Positions 52,349 to 61,347 of a stretch of 64,000 nt of DNA are shown one piece after another. Location: positions 1-64,000 of the forward strand of contig NZ_SCML01000036.1 of assembly GCF_005503365.1 (NCBI RefSeq), written 5' to 3'. The notes beneath the pieces were generated by a model that was not told the origin of the DNA, did no database searches, and saw only the letters and a list, made by a program, of their open reading frames with translations. Source of the stretch: Hydrogenophaga sp. 2FB. Lineage in GTDB: Bacteria > Pseudomonadota > Gammaproteobacteria > Burkholderiales > Burkholderiaceae_C. Position numbers and translations under genes: made by a program. Positions within the stretch are counted from its first letter, which is position 1. Every line of letters begins with the position of its first letter.

Positions 52349-53266
52349 TTACACGGAAGCACCCCAGCCGCGCACCAGTTCTTTCAATGTCGACGACGCC
52401 TCCGGCGTCAACGGCCAGGCCGAGGGCGGCCGGGTTGCACCGCAGTCCAGCCCCATGAACGCCAGCGCCGCCTTGACGACGGTGACGTTGGTGCCGTTGT
52501 TCTCCTGCGCGCGCAGGGTCTCGAACGGCAGGACCGATTCGATCAGCACTTGTGCACCCGCGTAGTCACCCTTGTCCAGCGCGGCGTGGATTTCCATCGA
52601 GCGCTCGGGCAGCACATTGATCAGTCCCGACGTGAACCCACGCGCGCCGGCCGCGTACAACGCAGGCGCCCAGTTCTCCGCCAGGCCGTTCACCCAGGCC
52701 AGCCCGCGGTCTCGCGTGCGGCGGATGGCTTCGGACAGCAGCAGCGGCGTGGGCGACGCCCACTTCACGCCCACCACTTCGGGGATGGCGCACAGCGCTT
52801 CGATGGCCGCCAGGCCAATGTTCTCGTTGCGCAAATACAGCACCACGGGCAGGCCGTTGCCGGCCTCGGCCACGCGTTGCACATAGGCCACCACGCCGCG
52901 CGGGGACACGAACGGGTCGGGCGGCTGGTGCACCATGAGCGCGTCGGCGCCCGCGCGGTACGAGGCCGCGGCCAGGTCGCAGGCTTCTTCGATGCCGCGC
53001 CCCACACCGCCCAGCAGCGGCACGCGCCCTGCAATGTGTTCGGCGCTTGCCGCCACCATGGCCTCGGCTTCGCTGGCGCGCAGCGCGTAGTACTCGCTGG
53101 TGTTGCCGTTGGCCACCAGCACGTGCACCCCCGCCTGGATGGCGCGGTCCACGATGGGTTTTTGCAGGTCGGGGGCAATGCGGTTCTGCGCGTCGAAGGG
53201 CGTGACGAGAATGCCCGAGATGCCATCGAGTGCGGAGCGCACCGCGGCGCGGTCAAAAGTCGGCAT
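52349..53266 (-). CDS. DapA-like aldolase/dehydratase of an acid-sugar pathway
   Basis: Member of the dihydrodipicolinate synthase family, 305 residues. The barrel begins GISGILVTPFD, the GNTSEYY segment lies near 55, the proton-relay tyrosine in LPVVLYLRNEN near 143, and the Schiff-base lysine in VVGVKWASP near 167. Clustering with an enolase-superfamily dehydratase, a Bug receptor and a GntR regulator argues for a 2-keto-3-deoxy sugar acid aldolase or dehydratase rather than lysine synthesis. It is the last gene of the leftward operon. Confidence 0.88.
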   Translation of the reverse strand: MPTFDRAAVRSALDGISGILVTPFDAQNRIAPDLQKPIVDRAIQAGVHVLVANGNTSEYYALRASEAEAMVAASAEHIAGRVPLLGGVGRGIEEACDLAAASYRAGADALMVHQPPDPFVSPRGVVAYVQRVAEAGNGLPVVLYLRNENIGLAAIEALCAIPEVVGVKWASPTPLLLSEAIRRTRDRGLAWVNGLAENWAPALYAAGARGFTSGLINVLPERSMEIHAALDKGDYAGAQVLIESVLPFETLRAQENNGTNVTVVKAALAFMGLDCGATRPPSAWPLTPEASSTLKELVRGWGASV

Positions 53267-53300
53267 GAAATGTTCCTGAGTCGATGGAGAAGTAAAGGGC

Positions 53301-54503
53301 TTAAACGTGCTCGGTGCGGCGAACGATCGCGGTCGGATCGTTGCGCACGGCGGGGCTGAGTGCGGTGCCCAGGCCCGGCTCGGTGGGCCGCGCCAGAAAG
53401 CCCCGGTCCAGCACCGGCAGCTCGGTCACCAGGTCGCGGTAGAAGGTGGCCATGAAGGCGCGCACGACTTCCTGGAAGATGGCGTTGGGCGAGGCCAGCG
53501 CCAGGTGCAGCGATGCCCAGAGGACCACGGGCCCGGTGCAGTCGTGCGGCGCGATGGGCTTCTGGTACGCATCGGCCAGGGTCGCGATCTTGCGCGCCTC
53601 GGTGATGCCGCCGCACCACGACAGGTCGGGCATCACGATGTCCACCGCGTCGGCGGCCAACAGGTCGCGGAACGCGCCTTGCGCCGCCAGCGTCTCGCTG
53701 CCGCACACCGGAATGCCCGAGAGCCGGCGGTAGTCGGCCAGCGCGCCGGGGCTGTCCATCTTGATCGGGTCTTCGGCCCAGAACGGCCGGTACTGCCGCA
53801 GCTCGCGCGCGATCGCCAGCGCCGAGGTGAGGTTCCACATGGAGTGCAGCTCGCACATGATCTCGATGCGGTCGCCCACGGCCAGCCGGATCTTCTCGAA
53901 CACTTCGAGCCCCTGGCGCATCGAGGCGCCGCTCACGTACTGGCCATCGGTCTGCGCGGCGGCGCCGTCGAAGGGCCAGATCTTCATGGCGCCGAAGCCT
54001 TCGTCCAGCAGGCTCTGCGCGAGTTCGGCCGGGTTCTCGATGAAGGCGATCTGGTCGTCGTAGCGGCCGCGCACCTGCGATTGGCCGGGCTCGATCAGGC
54101 GGCGCTGGAGGCTCTTGCTGTTGTAGTCCACGCCCGCGCAGGTGTTGTAGACCCGCATGCGTTCGTGGCAGGCGCCGCCCAGCAACTGGTAGATCGGCTG
54201 GTCGGTAACCTTGCCGAAGATGTCCCACAGCGCGATGTCGAGTGCCGATGCGGCGCGCGTTTCCACACCGCTGCCATTGAAGCCGAGGTAACCGCGAAAC
54301 AGCGTCTTGTGCAGGCGCTCGATGTCCAGCGGGTTCCGGCCCAGCACCAGTGGCGCGGCCATGGTGTGCAGATAGGTTTCGACCGCCGCCGCCCCGCGGA
54401 AGGTTTCACCCAGGCCGATGAGGCCGGCGTCGGTTTCGACCTCGACCCACACGAGGTTGGGCTGGTGAGGCAGGCGGAAGGTCTGGATCGCGGTGATCTT
54501 CAT
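53301..54503 (-). CDS. Mandelate racemase/muconate lactonizing enzyme family sugar-acid dehydratase
   Basis: Enolase-superfamily enzyme of 400 residues. The N-terminal cap is MKITAIQTFRLPHQPNLVWV; the KxW-type catalytic segment is GFGAMKIWPFD near 165. Metal ligands lie in MCELHSMWN, WAEDPIKMD and GSETLAAQ (about 215-270), and a catalytic histidine in PIAPHDCTGPVVLWAS near 325. These features fit acid-sugar dehydratases; the exact sugar cannot be told. The start at 54503 was preferred to longer frames that enter the receptor gene. Confidence 0.89.
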   Translation of the reverse strand: MKITAIQTFRLPHQPNLVWVEVETDAGLIGLGETFRGAAAVETYLHTMAAPLVLGRNPLDIERLHKTLFRGYLGFNGSGVETRAASALDIALWDIFGKVTDQPIYQLLGGACHERMRVYNTCAGVDYNSKSLQRRLIEPGQSQVRGRYDDQIAFIENPAELAQSLLDEGFGAMKIWPFDGAAAQTDGQYVSGASMRQGLEVFEKIRLAVGDRIEIMCELHSMWNLTSALAIARELRQYRPFWAEDPIKMDSPGALADYRRLSGIPVCGSETLAAQGAFRDLLAADAVDIVMPDLSWCGGITEARKIATLADAYQKPIAPHDCTGPVVLWASLHLALASPNAIFQEVVRAFMATFYRDLVTELPVLDRGFLARPTEPGLGTALSPAVRNDPTAIVRRTEHV

Positions 54504-54537
54504 GGGGTCTTCGATGCGATGAAAGAAAGAGGTCGGC

Positions 54538-55503
54538 TCACTCGGCGGTGATCTTCTGGGCGCGGATGAGATCGGCCCACTTGTCGTGCTCCTGGCGCAT
54601 GTGCTGGCCGAAGGACGCGGCACTGCCGCCGCCGGCACTGATGCCCGCTTCCTGCAGCGTCTTGCGCACGGTCGGGTCTTGCAGCGCGCGGTTGAACGCG
54701 GCATTGAGGCGCTCGACCACGGCGGATGGCGTGCCGGCCGGCGCGCCGATGGCGTACCAGGGCTCGATGATGAAACCCTTGTAGCCCAGCTCTTCCATGG
54801 TGGGCACCTCGGGCAGGTTGGCCGAGCGGGTCTTGCCGGTGACGGCCAGCGCCTTCACGCGGTTGCTCTTGATGAAGGGCAGGATGGAGGGCTCGTTGTC
54901 GAAGAACACCTGCACCTGCCCGCCGAGCAAGTCGGTGATGGCCGGGCCCGAGCCCTTGTAAGGCACGTGCAGCAGCGGAACGCCCGAGACCTTCTTGAGC
55001 ATCTCGCCGCCCAGGTGGTTGGACGCGCCGACACCGGAGGACGCATAGCTCAACTGGCCGGCGCGCGCCTTGGCCAGCAGGTCGGGCAAGGTGCTGATAC
55101 CGGTCTGTGGGCCGACCGTGAGCACGTTGATGGAGTAGCCGAGCAAGGCGACCGGCGCCACGTCCTTGAACAGGTCGTAGCCGGGGTTGGCGTACAGGCT
55201 GGCGTTCACCGCGCAGTTGCCGATGCTGCAGAGAAAGATGGTGTAGCCATCGGCCGGCGCTTTCACCGCCGCCACGGTGCCGATGTTGCCCGTGGCACCC
55301 GGGCGGTTGTCCACCACGATGGACTGGCCGAGGTCTTTCGCCGCGGCATTCGCAAACAGCCGCGACACCATGTCGCCCGTGCCGCCCGGGGGCACCGGCA
55401 CGATCATGCGGATGGGCTTGTTGGGAAAGTCCTGCGCGCCGGCGGGCGTGAGGCCCAACGTGGCGGCAAGGGAAAGGGCCAATGTGATCCAGCTTCTGCG
55501 CAT
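54538..55503 (-). CDS. Bug/TctC family receptor of the acid-sugar cassette
   Basis: Periplasmic solute-binding protein of 321 residues with a signal peptide (MRRSWITLALSLAATLGLTPAGA) and the conserved KPIRMIVPVPPGGTGDMVSR and VVDNRPGATGNIGTVAA. It is first in the leftward operon, 46 bases from the GntR operator, so the ligand is probably the sugar acid degraded by the two following enzymes. Permease genes are absent. Confidence 0.9.
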   Translation of the reverse strand: MRRSWITLALSLAATLGLTPAGAQDFPNKPIRMIVPVPPGGTGDMVSRLFANAAAKDLGQSIVVDNRPGATGNIGTVAAVKAPADGYTIFLCSIGNCAVNASLYANPGYDLFKDVAPVALLGYSINVLTVGPQTGISTLPDLLAKARAGQLSYASSGVGASNHLGGEMLKKVSGVPLLHVPYKGSGPAITDLLGGQVQVFFDNEPSILPFIKSNRVKALAVTGKTRSANLPEVPTMEELGYKGFIIEPWYAIGAPAGTPSAVVERLNAAFNRALQDPTVRKTLQEAGISAGGGSAASFGQHMRQEHDKWADLIRAQKITAE

Positions 55504-55548
55504 GGTTTGTCTCCAGGTGTGTTGTCGTCTACCGCGTGGCATTCATCC

Positions 55549-55563
55549 AATCATACGATGATT
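55549..55563. promoter_or_regulatory. GntR-type operator AATCAT-ACG-ATGATT
   Basis: A perfect 15-base inverted repeat with 6-base arms in the divergent region between the receptor and regulator genes. The size and form fit FadR-subfamily GntR operators. Confidence 0.68.
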
Positions 55564-55616
55564 AAATGACGGAAGTCCAGCGGGCGTACCCGGCACGCGT
55601 GGTTATGCTCGGCGGC

Positions 55617-56318
55617 ATGGCTCCTCCGCGTCTTCGAAATTTCCATCATCAACTGGTCGATGCCGTTGGGCGCGACATCGTGAGCGGCGCCTATCCGGAA
55701 GGCGCGCAGATGCCGACCGAGCCCCAGTTGGCCGAGGCCTATGGCGCGAGCCGCATGGTCGTGCGCGAGGCCATGAAGAGCCTGGCGGCCAAGGGCATGG
55801 TGTCGATCCGTCCGCGCACGGGCACGCACGTGCTGCCGCGTGCGCAATGGCACCTGTTCGACCCAGCGGTGCTCAGTTGGCACGGCGAGGCCGACTTCGA
55901 CACCAGTCTGCTCGCCGACTTGCTGGAGTTGCGCCTGGCCATCGAGCCGCTGGCGGCCCGGCTGGCCGCCGCGCGCGCCAGCGAAGCGGATGTGGCCGAA
56001 TTGCACAGCGCCTACAACGCCATGGCGGGGGCGGGCCGGCGCACCGACTACATCGAGGCCGACCTGCGCTTCCACGGCGCGGTGGTGCGGGCGTGCGGCA
56101 ACGTGTTCATCCAGCAACTGGAAACGGCGCTGTCAGCGGTCTGGAAGACCAGCTTCCAGGCCTCCAGCAGCGCCACCGGCGCGCCCGACAGTGCGGCCTT
56201 GAAACTGCATCAGAAGCTGCTCGTCGCGATCGAGCGGCACGACGCCGCTGGCGCCGAAAAAGCCGTGCACGGCCTGATCGCTCGGGCCACCACGCGCATC
56301 GAAGGCCGAGCGACGTAA
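55617..56318 (+). CDS. FadR-subfamily GntR transcriptional regulator
   Basis: Regulator of 233 residues. A winged helix (PTEPQLAEAYGASRMVVREA, about 35-54) is followed by an all-helical FCD effector domain with LLELRLAIEPLAARLAA near 105 and the metal-site histidine of LRFHGAVVRACGN near 155. FadR relatives with this domain often sense sugar acids. The start at 55617 (MAPPRLRNF) is preferred; an ATG at 55566 would add 17 residues directly beside the operator. It should control the leftward cassette and itself. Confidence 0.89.
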   Translation: MAPPRLRNFHHQLVDAVGRDIVSGAYPEGAQMPTEPQLAEAYGASRMVVREAMKSLAAKGMVSIRPRTGTHVLPRAQWHLFDPAVLSWHGEADFDTSLLADLLELRLAIEPLAARLAAARASEADVAELHSAYNAMAGAGRRTDYIEADLRFHGAVVRACGNVFIQQLETALSAVWKTSFQASSSATGAPDSAALKLHQKLLVAIERHDAAGAEKAVHGLIARATTRIEGRAT

Positions 56319-56362
56319 CACCTTGTGGCAGGTGGCCGCTGACACGGTGGTAAGGTCATTCG

Positions 56363-57511
56363 ATGCATCACCCTGTGAACCCCCGACGCGTGTCGGTCCC
56401 GTGCAACGCGACGCTGCTGCTGTGCGCCCTCGCCGCGGCCACCCCTGTGCTGGCGCAACCGGCCGCGACCTCCACGCTGGAACAATGCGCCGCCATTGGC
56501 GCCGCGACGGACCGCCTGAACTGTTACGACGCGCTGACCGGGCGCGCACCGGCGCCTGCAACCCCTGTGGCACAGCAGCCGTTCGCGGGTGAAGGCGCCA
56601 CGACGGCCACGTCCCCGCCTTCGCAGCTCACGCAATCCGGAGGCCATCTGCCGCCGGACAGCACGTTCGCATCGGCATCGGCTTCCTCCAGCAGCCTGAC
56701 CTCGAAGTTCTGGGAACTCGACCCCGCCGACAAGCGCGGCGTGTTCAACTTCGTGGGCTACCAGCCGAGCTACGTGCTGCCACTGCATGTCACTTCGCGG
56801 ATCAACCGCGCCCCGCAGTCGCCGACGCAGGCGGCTGTGGCGCAGCCGGACAACCGGCGCGAGGAAGCGAAGTTCCAGCTTTCGCTGCGCACCAAGGTGC
56901 TGCAAAACGTCGGCCTGCCCGGCGGCGACCTGTGGGCGGCCTTCACGGTGCAGGCGATGTGGCAGGTCTACACCCACGCCGACTCGCGCCCGTTTCGCAA
57001 CACCGACTACCAGCCCGAGCTGGTCTATGTGGTGCCGACGGCGCAACGGTTTCGCGCGTTGCCCTTCGGTTGGCAATGGCGCTACACCCAGTTGGGCGTG
57101 GCGCACCAGTCCAACGGACAGTCCGATCCTCTGTCGCGCAGCTGGAACCGCACCTACGTCGGCGCCGGCTTCGAGCGCGGCAACTGGACCTTCAGCACAA
57201 GGATCAACCACCGCCTGAGCGAGCGCCCCGAGAACAACAACAACCCCGATCTCGTGGACTACCGGGGCCGCGCGGAATTCAACCTCGGTTGGGCGAGCGG
57301 ACTGCAGACCGTTTCGCTGCACCACCGCACCAGCCTGCGCGGCGGCAACACAGGGAGCAGCCAGCTCGCATGGACCTACCCGGTGTCGCGCGATCAACCC
57401 AACGGGCTGCGCTGGTATGTGCAGCTGTTCAGCGGTTATGGCGAGACGCTGTCGGACTACAACTTCCGCCAGACCAGTGTGGGCGCGGGGGTGAGCTTCC
57501 TGCAGTTCTGA
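56363..57511 (+). CDS. pldA: Outer membrane phospholipase A
   Basis: Secreted outer-membrane enzyme of 382 residues with a signal peptide ending ...ATPVLA near 32. The mature N-terminus contains CAAIGAATDRLNCYDAL, a two-cysteine motif also seen in other envelope proteins. A proline/serine-rich linker precedes the 12-strand barrel. Active-site residues line up with E. coli PldA: histidine at about 248 and serine at about 250 in GVAHQSNG, and asparagine at about 262 in SRSWNRTY. The C-terminus ends in an aromatic residue, as outer-membrane proteins do. It lies between the acid-sugar cassette and the reverse pigment arm; a role for it in the pigment is not shown. Confidence 0.91.
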   Translation: MHHPVNPRRVSVPCNATLLLCALAAATPVLAQPAATSTLEQCAAIGAATDRLNCYDALTGRAPAPATPVAQQPFAGEGATTATSPPSQLTQSGGHLPPDSTFASASASSSSLTSKFWELDPADKRGVFNFVGYQPSYVLPLHVTSRINRAPQSPTQAAVAQPDNRREEAKFQLSLRTKVLQNVGLPGGDLWAAFTVQAMWQVYTHADSRPFRNTDYQPELVYVVPTAQRFRALPFGWQWRYTQLGVAHQSNGQSDPLSRSWNRTYVGAGFERGNWTFSTRINHRLSERPENNNNPDLVDYRGRAEFNLGWASGLQTVSLHHRTSLRGGNTGSSQLAWTYPVSRDQPNGLRWYVQLFSGYGETLSDYNFRQTSVGAGVSFLQF

Positions 57512-57539
57512 GCCGCCGACCAGGCGGCCGCACACGGCG

Positions 57540-58772
57540 CTAAGCCGGCTTCGCGAGCACGCCCGCGTCCTTCGCCTCCACGGCAGACATCCTGTGCCCG
57601 GCCCGCCGCAACTTCGGCTCCACGATCGGTACCGTCAGCATCGTGCTGGCCACCGCCATCAGCAGCAGCGCGGTGAAGGTGTCGTTGGTGATCAGGTGTT
57701 TGTCGAGCAGGACGTTGACGAAGATGATCATGATCAGCGCCTTGGTCTGCAACAACCAACCGATGATGGAAGCTTCGCCCGGGCCCCACTTCAGCACCCG
57801 GCCCGCCACGTGCACGCCCAGCAGCTTGCCGCCGATCGACGCCACCAGCAGCACCGCCGCGATGCCGAACACGGCCATGCCGCCCACGTCCCAATTCGTG
57901 CGCAGGCCGGTGGAGATGAAGTACACCGGCATGATCACCAGCAGCACGTTGTGGCGCAGCTGGTCGAGCTTCTTCTGATCGAACCAATCGGCGTCCATGA
58001 CCACGCCCGCGAGGAACGCGCCCACCATGTAGTGCAGGCCGGCCCAGTCGGCACCGAAGGCGCAGACCGCGAGCCAGATCAGGCTGACGGCCCAGCGGTC
58101 GTTGGCGGGCAGGCGGCGCATCAGGTGGCGGAAGGCCCAGCTCAGGACCACGAAGGCCACCAGGAAAGCGCCCTGTCGGCCCACGCGCGTCCAGTCCATC
58201 AGGATCAACGCGAGCACGCCCCAGATGGCGATGTCGTCCAGGCTGGCGTAGCGCAGGATGCGCTGGCCCAGCGGGTGGCGCAGCACCTCCAGCTTTTCCA
58301 TCAGCAGGATCAGGATCGGCAACGCGGTGACGGCACAGGCCATGCCCACGCCCGCGACGAATTGCCACGGCCGTGCGGCCTCGCCGATCCAGCCCGGCAT
58401 GTCGAGCATGAACAGCGCCGCGGCGCTGCCCAACAGCAGGGGCGCGCCCAGCGCGAGCCCCGCCGTGATGCCGCTCTCGCGCCGGTGCTTCCACGCCTGC
58501 TTCAGATCGAGCTCGGTGCCCGCGATCATCACGAACAGCATCACGGCCCACCACGCAATGCCGTTGAGCGACTGGATCACCGCGGGGTTGAAGACGAACT
58601 GGTGGAACTCGGGGTAGGCCTTGCCGAGCACGCCCGGCCCGAGCAGGATGCCGGTGATGATCTGCACCACCACCAGCGGCGCCCAATAGTCGGTGCGCCC
58701 CAGGCGCCAGATGAGCCAGGGCACGGTGAAGATGATCGCCATGGCGATCAGGAAGATTTCGGTCGTGTTCAT
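57540..58772 (-). CDS. Kef-type cation:proton antiporter
   Basis: Membrane transporter of the CPA2 type, 410 residues with about 12 hydrophobic segments. Landmarks are ITGILLGPGVLGK near 35, FVMIAGTELDLKQAW near 80 and YASLDDIAIWGVLALI near 175 with the paired acidic residues of the ion site. There is no C-terminal TrkA domain. It is the last gene of the reverse arm, coupled to the glycosyltransferase gene by a 4-base overlap. Its reason for being in a pigment operon is unclear; ion balance for export is a guess. Confidence 0.88.
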   Translation of the reverse strand: MNTTEIFLIAMAIIFTVPWLIWRLGRTDYWAPLVVVQIITGILLGPGVLGKAYPEFHQFVFNPAVIQSLNGIAWWAVMLFVMIAGTELDLKQAWKHRRESGITAGLALGAPLLLGSAAALFMLDMPGWIGEAARPWQFVAGVGMACAVTALPILILLMEKLEVLRHPLGQRILRYASLDDIAIWGVLALILMDWTRVGRQGAFLVAFVVLSWAFRHLMRRLPANDRWAVSLIWLAVCAFGADWAGLHYMVGAFLAGVVMDADWFDQKKLDQLRHNVLLVIMPVYFISTGLRTNWDVGGMAVFGIAAVLLVASIGGKLLGVHVAGRVLKWGPGEASIIGWLLQTKALIMIIFVNVLLDKHLITNDTFTALLLMAVASTMLTVPIVEPKLRRAGHRMSAVEAKDAGVLAKPA

Positions 58773-59542
58773 GTCTTGTTGTCGCTCCCTTGAAGTCGAC
58801 GCCACAACAGCAGCGGCAGTCGCATGACGAAACCCGTGAACAAGCGCGTGTGCATGCCGCTCAGCAGCAGGTTGTCGCGCACGTATTTGAAATGCGAGAC
58901 ACCGCCTTCCTGCGGCGTGAAGTAGCGCACCGGCGCGTCGATGTTGATCGGGCGCACGCCCGCCCAGCACAGGCGCACCACGGCTTCGGGATCGAAGTCG
59001 AAGCGGCGCATGAAGCTGGTGCTCTGCATCACGCGCACCAGCGGCGCGATCGGGTAGACGCGAAAACCGTAGAGCGAATCGCCGATGCCGAAGCTCAGCG
59101 TTTCCAGGTTCGCCCAGCCGTTGGAGAGCTTGCGTCCCATCACCCGCACCCAGGGTGCCTCCGCCCCGAACACCGGCTTGCCCAGCACCATGGCGTCGGG
59201 CGCGGCCAACGAGGCGGCCATGAAGGTGGGGATCAGCGTCTCGGGGTGCTGGCCGTCGGAGTCCATGGCGAGCGCGTGCGTGAAGCCGGCCTGCGCCGCG
59301 AGCGTGATGCCGTGCAGCACCGCCGCGCCCTTGCCCTGGTTCCGCGGCAACACGATCACGCGCAGGCCCGGGTCGCGCCGGGCCTCCTCGTTGAGCCAGT
59401 CGGCCGAACCGTCGGTGCTGCCATCCACCACGACCCACACCGGTGTCCATTGCGTGCGCGCGGCGCGCACCGTGTCCAGCACCTTGCGGCCTGGGTTGTA
59501 GCTGGGAATGAGGACCAGGTGCGAGGTGCTGGATGCGGGCAT
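58769..59542 (-). CDS. Family 2 glycosyltransferase
   Basis: GT-A fold glycosyltransferase of 257 residues: LVLIPSYNPGRKVLDTVRAA near the start, VVVDGSTDGS near 38, NQGKGAAVLHG near 68 and the metal-binding ALAMDSDGQHPETL near 92. The family uses nucleotide or dolichol-type sugars. Within the reverse arm it may glycosylate the pigment's lipid or aryl head. It lies 3 bases after the acyltransferase gene. Confidence 0.9.
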   Translation of the reverse strand: MPASSTSHLVLIPSYNPGRKVLDTVRAARTQWTPVWVVVDGSTDGSADWLNEEARRDPGLRVIVLPRNQGKGAAVLHGITLAAQAGFTHALAMDSDGQHPETLIPTFMAASLAAPDAMVLGKPVFGAEAPWVRVMGRKLSNGWANLETLSFGIGDSLYGFRVYPIAPLVRVMQSTSFMRRFDFDPEAVVRLCWAGVRPINIDAPVRYFTPQEGGVSHFKYVRDNLLLSGMHTRLFTGFVMRLPLLLWRRLQGSDNKT

Positions 59543-59545
59543 GTG

Positions 59546-60343
59546 TCAGGCGGCGGCGGTCGAGGCGGTCGGTGTAGCGGAAGGGGCGAGCTCGGCGCGG
59601 AAATAGGCTTCCAGCTCGGCGGTGAAGGCGCGCGCATCGTGGGGCACGTCGAAGCGTTTGCCCAAACGGATGCGGCAGGTCAAGGGCAGACGGGGCTTGC
59701 GCCACAGCGGCCAACCCTTGCCCAGGTAGGGGCTGGAGAATTCGACGATCAGGGTCTGCACCGGCACACGGGCGCGGGTGGCGATCAGCGCGGTCGAACG
59801 CGACAAGGGGTTGAGCGGGTTCGCGGGGTAGCCCAGGGTGCGCGTGCCCTCGGGGAAGATCACCACCTGCGCGCCCTGCTCCAGTTCGCGGCGGCAACTG
59901 AGCACGGCGCTGAGCAGGTGGTCGTTGCGCACATACCGCGCCATGCGCGCGCCCGCGCCGAACAAGGGGTTGTCCATGATGTCGGCCTTCATGAAGCAGA
60001 CCGCATTGGGCAGGCGCGAAGTGATCAGCACGGCGTCGAGCAGCGAGGGGTGGTTGGCCGCGATCACCATCGGCCCCTGGTCGCGCAGCTGGTCGATGGC
60101 GGCGAGGTCGAAACGGCACGCGCACAGCGTGCGCAAGATGCCAACGTAGAGGCCGAAGCCGCGCATGATGGCCTGGCGGCCGAGCCAGCGCCCAGCGCGG
60201 TGCGGCAGCACCGGGTGCAGCGCAATCGCCAGGGGTGTCCAGCTCAGGCACACGAGCGCCAGCGAGCTCAGGCCCACGACCATGGCGATGTGCTCGTACA
60301 CGCTCCACAGCGGCGAGGTGGAGTGGGGCTGCGTGTGGTTCAT
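59546..60343 (-). CDS. PlsC-type 1-acyl-glycerol-3-phosphate acyltransferase homologue
   Basis: Membrane-associated acyltransferase of 265 residues with two N-terminal hydrophobic helices. The active-site motif is ANHPSLLDAV (H-x4-D) near 95 and the second motif VIFPEGTRTLG near 162. It differs in family from the LpxL-like enzyme of the forward arm, so the cluster encodes two acyltransferases. A GTG at 60352 overlapping the upstream stop is an alternative start. Confidence 0.88.
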   Translation of the reverse strand: MNHTQPHSTSPLWSVYEHIAMVVGLSSLALVCLSWTPLAIALHPVLPHRAGRWLGRQAIMRGFGLYVGILRTLCACRFDLAAIDQLRDQGPMVIAANHPSLLDAVLITSRLPNAVCFMKADIMDNPLFGAGARMARYVRNDHLLSAVLSCRRELEQGAQVVIFPEGTRTLGYPANPLNPLSRSTALIATRARVPVQTLIVEFSSPYLGKGWPLWRKPRLPLTCRIRLGKRFDVPHDARAFTAELEAYFRAELAPSATPTASTAAA

Positions 60344-60348
60344 GGCAC

Positions 60349-61347
60349 TCACAGCGCGTGCACCGCCTGTGACTCGATCTCGACCAGCAGATCGGCGCGG
60401 CACACGTCGGCCTGCACGAACACCACGGCCTGATCGCCCAGCAGCGGCTGGAGCGCGCGTTGCACCGTGTCGCTGTCGCCGGCGTGGCGCACATAGACGC
60501 GGTGGCTCAGCCCACGCAGCGAGAACGGCTGCGCCGAGCGCGCGCGGCGGTTGGCTTCCCGCACCACGCTTTCCAGGTTGCGCACGGTCTCCAGGCACTG
60601 CGCCGCCACGTCGTTGTTGTGCAGGGTTTCGTGGCCGACGATGCTGGCCGTGCCGGAGATGAACAGCGCTTCCTGCCCCGGCGGGTACACCAGCGCGGCG
60701 CGCGAGAACGTGGGCGCGCGCGGACCGTACTGCGGCGGGTAGGCCCAGGCGCTCACCTGGCGCGGGTTCTCCACCGTCACCACGGGCGACGCGCCGGCCA
60801 TGAAGGCCACCGAGAGCGGGCCTTCGCGCACGCCGAGCGCGCACGCCGCCGGCACCTGGCCGCCGGTTTCCTGGCGCGCCTGCACGAAGGCGTCGTAACG
60901 GCCCTGGTTGAACTGGCGGTAGCGCTCCAGGCCGTGGCTGTCTTCGTTGATGCGCGCGATGTAGTTCCAGACGCGCCAGAGGTGCGGGAGCTGCTGTTCG
61001 CGCAGCAGGCAAAAGAGGCGTTCGTACAGCACCCGGCTGGTCGCTTGCAGCGGGGGCACGCCGGGCTGTGCCGGGTCCTCGGTTTCATCCAGTTCGATGA
61101 CGCCGTAAAGCACCTGTTCATTGCGGCACCACTGGATACCGTGGTCCCTGCCTTGCTGCAGCGCGCCGTCGGTGGACCAGCATTCGCGCAGCGAGGTCTC
61201 GCTGGACGACAGCAAGGGCGCCAGCAGGTGTTGCTGCGGCCAGGCGACAGCGTGGGTGCCGGGCGCGGTGCCCACGAGCACCCCACCCAGTTCTTTTCCG
61301 TTGGCGCGGCCGTCGGCCGTGCGCCAGATCTCGTATTGCAAAGTCAC
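60349..61347 (-). CDS. FkbO/Hyg5/XanB2-type chorismatase (hydroxybenzoate starter synthesis)
   Basis: Enzyme of 332 residues related to chorismatases, which hydrolyse chorismate to pyruvate and a hydroxybenzoate or dihydroxy acid. The diagnostic segment is FISGTASIVGHETLHNNDVAAQ (read as two blocks near 245-266), with NYIARINEDSHGLERYRQFN near 130. In Xanthomonas, XanB2 makes 3-hydroxybenzoate, the starter of xanthomonadin. Which isomer forms here cannot be read by eye. The GTG start overlaps the stop of the halogenase gene as GTGA. Confidence 0.87.
   Translation of the reverse strand: MTLQYEIWRTADGRANGKELGGVLVGTAPGTHAVAWPQQHLLAPLLSSSETSLRECWSTDGALQQGRDHGIQWCRNEQVLYGVIELDETEDPAQPGVPPLQATSRVLYERLFCLLREQQLPHLWRVWNYIARINEDSHGLERYRQFNQGRYDAFVQARQETGGQVPAACALGVREGPLSVAFMAGASPVVTVENPRQVSAWAYPPQYGPRAPTFSRAALVYPPGQEALFISGTASIVGHETLHNNDVAAQCLETVRNLESVVREANRRARSAQPFSLRGLSHRVYVRHAGDSDTVQRALQPLLGDQAVVFVQADVCRADLLVEIESQAVHAL

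Noticed and set aside
57540-60494. A single 984-codon frame that looks like an acyltransferase/glycosyltransferase/antiporter fusion
   Set aside because: Only the antiporter part (from 58772) is in the correct frame; the upstream part is an out-of-frame reading of two separate coupled genes.
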